Assembly: GCA_965234335.1 (NCBI GenBank)
Contig: OZ248454.1
Location: 297,186 to 361,185 of the forward strand
From: Leadbetterella lacustris
GTDB taxonomy: Bacteria; Bacteroidota; Bacteroidia; Cytophagales; Spirosomataceae
Direction of reading: 5' to 3'
DNA length: 64,000 bases
A program made the position numbers and the translations under genes. Shown in pieces: positions 60,561 to 64,000 of the stretch; the stretch's first letter is position 1, and the number at the start of each line of letters is the position of its first letter. Below the pieces are notes generated by a model that saw only the letters and a list, made by a program, of their open reading frames with translations, did not search any database and was not told where the DNA came from.

Positions 60561-60950
60561 TTATTAAATGAATCAGGTATGCATATGCATTCAGAAAAAA
60601 AATCTAAAAAAACATTCCCTTACTTGGCATGATTTTTCCTTTCCAATTGTGGAACATCATAATTTTTCACCCAGACTTTCCACTGAACTGATATAGTGCT
60701 TTCCTAATAAACTGTACTATTTCAAAGGGGAGAGTTCGAATGTGATTTAAAAAAATGTATCACTCAATATCGATATGAAGATTATAACAAGGGTGCGGAG
60801 GGTTTATTTTTTTTCTGAATAGCATTTAAAATTTCTCTTAATAACTTTATGTTAACTTTTACTCAATTCTTTTCGAATAATAAAGATTTTAATAAAATTT
60901 TCACTCAAGATTAAAGAGTGCGATGTTTTCACCCTTCTTTCTAAACATTA
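60561..60950. other. Intergenic region without a recognised gene
   Basis: About 390 bases, AT-rich, with no frame that looks coding and no clear RNA structure. Confidence 0.5.
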
Positions 60951-61118
60951 TTAAAACTCTATTCCTCTATCAAATACAAAACAAAACTGCTTCACACCGA
61001 TTTTCTCCATGGTATAACACCCTGAAATGGTAGTCGAAATGGCAGAGCCATTCGGTTTCGGCGTAGTATATTTTAATCCTTTAACTTCTGTTGGTTTCTC
61101 TGAAATAGTAACTTGCAT
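60951..61118 (-). CDS. Small ORF (55 aa), possible gene
   Basis: A 55-codon open frame with an ATG at 61116-61118 and TAA stop. The protein (MQVTISEKPTEVKGLKYTTP at the start) has two Cys and ends FVFDRGIEF. I do not recognise it. Support comes from a TAACTTTG -7 box at 61180-61187 and an FNR-type palindrome at 61230-61243, both in a promoter-like arrangement. It is weak evidence and the ORF may be spurious. Confidence 0.35.
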   Translation of the reverse strand: MQVTISEKPTEVKGLKYTTPKPNGSAISTTISGCYTMEKIGVKQFCFVFDRGIEF

Positions 61119-61474
61119 TTTTGTTTATTTTTAAACTAAATTTCGGTCATGAAATTCAATTATTCATTTACATCAATCACAAAGTTAAGACAAATATTTT
61201 GGTAAAGACCACAAGTCTTTGATGCAAAATTGATATAAATCAATTCATGAAAAAACACTAATGTTCTCATATTGAGATATTTAAAATTTAAAAATACCCT
61301 ACAATAAGTTTACCCAAAACAAGCATTTTTTTATTAAACGTATACGTTTTCATGTATCAGTCACAATAAATTTTATTGTATTTTTCATGTAAATCAAGCT
61401 AATTTTTCTAAAATACATTCTTTTCTCTTTTGTCCTTTTATTTTTCTAATTTTGAATCAAATTAAAACACAAGC
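61119..61474. other. Divergent intergenic region between the small ORF and nadE
   Basis: It holds the -7 box candidate TAACTTTG (61180-61187, minus strand) and the FNR-type palindrome at 61230-61243. Nothing else recognisable is present; the nadE promoter must be in the right half. Confidence 0.5.
61230..61243. promoter_or_regulatory. FNR/CRP-family binding site candidate, second copy
   Basis: TTGATATAAATCAA is identical to the site at 43903. Its centre is about 53 bp upstream of the minus-strand -7 box at 61180-61187, close to the position of a class I activator site. Confidence 0.55.
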
Positions 61475-63499
61475 ATGGAATTAGTGAAAGTTGGAGCGGC
61501 GGCATTGAATCAAACGCCGCTCGATTGGGTTGGAAACAAAACAAATATAGTTAAAGCGATAGATGAAGCCAAGAACCAGGAAATACAGGTATTATGTTTA
61601 CCAGAGCTTTGCATTACAGGTTATGGTTGCGAAGACGCCTTCTATTCGCCCGATGTTTTCAAGCTATCATTAGAAATATTGGAGGATATTGTTGACCAAA
61701 CCTCGGATATTGTAGCCTGTGTTGGTTTACCGATTTGGATAAATAACAAAATCTACAATTCGGCTTGTGTAATAGCCAACAGACAGATTCTTGGTTTTGT
61801 ATGCAAACAACACTTGCCCAACTACGGACTCTTTTATGAAGATCGTTGGTTTCACAGATGGAAACCAGGACAAACCTCTGAAATTGGCATAAAAGGAATA
61901 AAATATCCAGTTGGAGATTTGGTATTCAATTTTGAAAATATACGGATTGGCCTTGAAATTTGCGAAGACGCATGGGTGGCCAATAGGCCCGCAACAAGGC
62001 ATTTCGACAAAGGCGTGGACATTATCCTCAACCCAAGTGCGAGTCCTTTTGGATTTCATAAGTTCAAAATCAGAGAACAATTGGTAACTGATGCTTCTCG
62101 AGCGTTTTGCTGTGCCTATGTGTATACCAACTTGTTAGGGAATGAGTCTGGCAGGCTAATATTCGATGGCGACGCCATGGTTTGCTCAGGTGGAGATGTA
62201 TTGGCTTCAAGTCAGCGTTTTAGCTACGCAGATTTTACGCTAACCTCGGCCATCGTAGACATTGGTAAAAACAAAATAGAACAGGCCAAAATAAAGTCTA
62301 GTTTGCCAGCCGATTTGAAATTGATTCAATCTAGTTTTGTGTTGACCTACTCTGATTTTCCAAACATCAGTTTTGCCGAAATGGAAGCTTTTGAAAAAGC
62401 AGGCTCACTAAAAGAAGAGGAGTTCTCTCGCTCGGTAAGTTTGGCACTTTTTGATTACCTAAGAAAATCTCGCTCATTCGGTTTTACCATATCTCTTTCT
62501 GGCGGAGCAGACTCTTGTGCCTGTACAGCCCTGTGTGGCTTAATGGTCAGACTGGGCGATGAAAGCATTGGTTTTGAAGCCTTCAAAGAAAAACTCAGCT
62601 ATATTCCAGATGTAAAAAAAACCAACACAATAGAAGAATTAACAGAAAAACTGATACTGAGCATCTATCAAGGCACTGAAAATAGCTCGGATGACACCTT
62701 AAATTCGGCTAAAAACTTGGCGGAATCTATAGGAGCTAGGTTTATGAAAATCAACATCAATGGTTTAGTAGATAACTATACCAATTTGATAGAAGAACAA
62801 ATTGGTAGAAAATTAAGCTGGGATACAGATGACATACCGTTACAAAACATACAAGCTCGTGTACGTGCCCCAGGCGTGTGGATGCTAGCAAACCTCCACA
62901 ATCACTTGCTTTTGGCCACCTCAAACCGCTCAGAAGTAGCTGTGGGCTATTGCACTATGGACGGAGACACTGCGGGTAGCATAAGTCCTATAGCTGGCAT
63001 TGACAAAGATTGGTTGCGAACTTGGCTAATTTGGCTAGAAAAAACGGGTTGCGAAGTAAAAGGCAAGCACATAAAAATAGAAGGCTTGAAATACGTAAAT
63101 GCCTTACAACCAACCGCCGAACTACGCCCGAAAGACAATAAACAAACCGACGAAAAAGACCTGATGCCTTACAAAGTACTCAACCACATAGAGCAACTAG
63201 CCATCAGAGATAAAAAATCGCCGGTGGAATCTTTTAGAACCCTAGAGAAATTCTACGAAAGCCAATATAGCAGAGAAGACCTCTACGGCTGGACAAATCG
63301 ATTCTTCAAGCTTTGGAGCAGAAACCAGTGGAAACGAGAGCGTTACGCTCCAGGCTTCCACCTCGATACCCACAACCTTGACCCACGCAGCTGGACACGC
63401 TTCCCGATTCTCAGCGGTGGTTATGTATTTGAATTGGAGAAACTTAAAGAGTATTATGAAGGAAAGAGTAGCGGTGGCAGAAAAAAAATAGGATTCTGA
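61475..63499 (+). CDS. nadE: Glutamine-dependent NAD+ synthetase
   Basis: A 674-residue two-domain enzyme for the last step of NAD synthesis. The N-terminal nitrilase-type glutaminase domain shows Glu in CLPELCITGYG, Lys in CKQHLPNYG and Cys in GLEICEDAW. The C-terminal synthetase domain shows the ATP-PPi loop SLSGGADSCAC. Together with nadB it covers two steps of the pathway. Length is as in other glutamine-dependent types. Confidence 0.95.
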   Translation: MELVKVGAAALNQTPLDWVGNKTNIVKAIDEAKNQEIQVLCLPELCITGYGCEDAFYSPDVFKLSLEILEDIVDQTSDIVACVGLPIWINNKIYNSACVIANRQILGFVCKQHLPNYGLFYEDRWFHRWKPGQTSEIGIKGIKYPVGDLVFNFENIRIGLEICEDAWVANRPATRHFDKGVDIILNPSASPFGFHKFKIREQLVTDASRAFCCAYVYTNLLGNESGRLIFDGDAMVCSGGDVLASSQRFSYADFTLTSAIVDIGKNKIEQAKIKSSLPADLKLIQSSFVLTYSDFPNISFAEMEAFEKAGSLKEEEFSRSVSLALFDYLRKSRSFGFTISLSGGADSCACTALCGLMVRLGDESIGFEAFKEKLSYIPDVKKTNTIEELTEKLILSIYQGTENSSDDTLNSAKNLAESIGARFMKININGLVDNYTNLIEEQIGRKLSWDTDDIPLQNIQARVRAPGVWMLANLHNHLLLATSNRSEVAVGYCTMDGDTAGSISPIAGIDKDWLRTWLIWLEKTGCEVKGKHIKIEGLKYVNALQPTAELRPKDNKQTDEKDLMPYKVLNHIEQLAIRDKKSPVESFRTLEKFYESQYSREDLYGWTNRFFKLWSRNQWKRERYAPGFHLDTHNLDPRSWTRFPILSGGYVFELEKLKEYYEGKSSGGRKKIGF

Positions 63500-63541
63500 T
63501 TAGCTTAAAATCAAAGTAAAATATCTATTTTTCTTTATTTT

Positions 63542-64000
63542 TGTACCAACCTGATAAATATTGGACGGAATTTAGAGATGGATTATCTTTGTGAAACCCA
63601 AATTACTAATCGTCTTAAAGAGGGGGTTGTTTTAAATCAACTCCTTTTTTAAGAAGAAATTTATAGGGGCTAGTATATCCAACTCCACTATGAATTCTTT
63701 CGAAATTATAAAATTTTTGAAACTCCTGCATTGTTTCTTTGAAATTTTTCATGTCATTAAACTCAAAACGTTGACAAACAGCGTTTTCCATAATTGAATG
63801 ATAGGATTCAATATGGGCATTCATCTGTGGAGTGGCTGGTTTAGTAAATTCTTGTGTTGCACCAATGGTAAGAAGATATTCTTGTACTGATTTTGCGACA
63901 AATTGACTGCCATTGTCATTCCTGACTATAAACTTGGCAGGTAACTTAAAACTTTCCACTACTTCTTTAAAGAGCTTGATTACATGTTGTTGTTTAATAT
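63542..64000 (-). mobile_element. IS3-family insertion sequence, one end (partial)
   Basis: TGTACCAACCTGATAAATAT at 63542 is a likely terminal inverted repeat, starting TGTAC as in IS3/IS150-type elements, 73 bp from the end of the transposase frame. The other end is outside the window, so neither the full repeat nor a target duplication can be checked. Confidence 0.6.
63615..64000 (-). CDS. IS3-family transposase, C-terminal part (rve domain)
   Basis: The frame is open through the window edge, so the gene is partial at its 5' end. Visible is the second half of the integrase core: RNDNGSQFVAKSVQEYL with the second Asp of the DDE triad, FTKPATPQMNAHIESYHSIM with the Glu, and the C-terminal FYNFERIHSGVGYTSP. 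This matches OrfB of IS3/IS150 elements. Confidence 0.85.
   Translation of the reverse strand, partial: IKQQHVIKLFKEVVESFKLPAKFIVRNDNGSQFVAKSVQEYLLTIGATQEFTKPATPQMNAHIESYHSIMENAVCQRFEFNDMKNFKETMQEFQKFYNFERIHSGVGYTSPYKFLLKKGVDLKQPPL

Overview
The window comes from an AT-rich (roughly one third G+C) member of the Bacteroidota, most likely Cytophagales. The evidence is a mobile-element replication module of the DUF3987/BT4734 type, a tyrosine integrase lacking the first catalytic arginine as in IntDOT, TAnnTTTG-type -7 promoter boxes, a small PspC protein, a YbaB homologue, a PBCV-type basic adaptor domain protein and a carotenoid (lycopene) cyclase gene. Gene identities are read from motifs and family knowledge; no database search was run.

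Layout. 1-6265: right end of an integrative element (DUF3987 protein, primase-like protein, two excisionase-type HTH proteins, an RteC-like protein, tyrosine integrase). It ends in the 3' half of a tRNA-Thr(UGU) gene, so the element lies to the left and the chromosome resumes at 6266. 6578-20047: core chromosome with a frameshifted small gene, gltX, a methyltransferase, cysE, an isolated nuoD, PspC, nadB, kdsD, recQ, tdk and several unrecognised genes. 20589-23569: ATP synthase genes for an AtpI-like protein, a, c, b and delta, closed by a terminator with no alpha or gamma gene. 23849-27171: dnaA, coaE, a family 2 glycosyltransferase and ybaB. 27285-39412: M28 and M1 peptidases, an ECF sigma/anti-sigma operon, cysM, pyrE, a CorC-type protein, a NUDIX enzyme, a lysine-rich secreted protein and an oxidoreductase.

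39538-43775 is the most interesting part: a minus-strand peptide-export locus. Its first gene encodes a helix-turn-helix DNA-binding domain fused in frame to a double-glycine leader motif and a 30-residue tail. It is followed by a second, bacteriocin-like double-glycine precursor, a two-helix small protein that could be its immunity protein, a strong hairpin, a multi-helix membrane protein, a thioredoxin-like protein and a C39-peptidase ABC exporter. The promoter has a recognisable TTG-N20-TAGGTTTG core with an inverted repeat across the -7 box. An FNR/CRP-type palindrome lies upstream, and the identical 14-mer recurs at 61230 before another small minus-strand ORF.

44007-44742: a toxin-antitoxin module, with the toxin frameshifted, sits between two perfect 48-bp direct repeats. 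One repeat is the 3' end of a nucleoside-kinase-like gene. 45208-63499: HerA-like ATPase, lipA, lycopene cyclase, metK behind a compact SAM-I-like riboswitch candidate, sucD, mdh, tatA, an amidotransferase A homologue, a LysM lytic transglycosylase, a gluconate-type permease with a RidA protein, and nadE. 63542-64000: one end of an IS3-family insertion sequence that runs out of the window.

Together the genes supply translation, central carbon metabolism, NAD, cysteine, SAM and lipoate cofactors, respiration and chromosome maintenance. Accessory DNA is concentrated at the two ends and at 39.5-44.7 kb.
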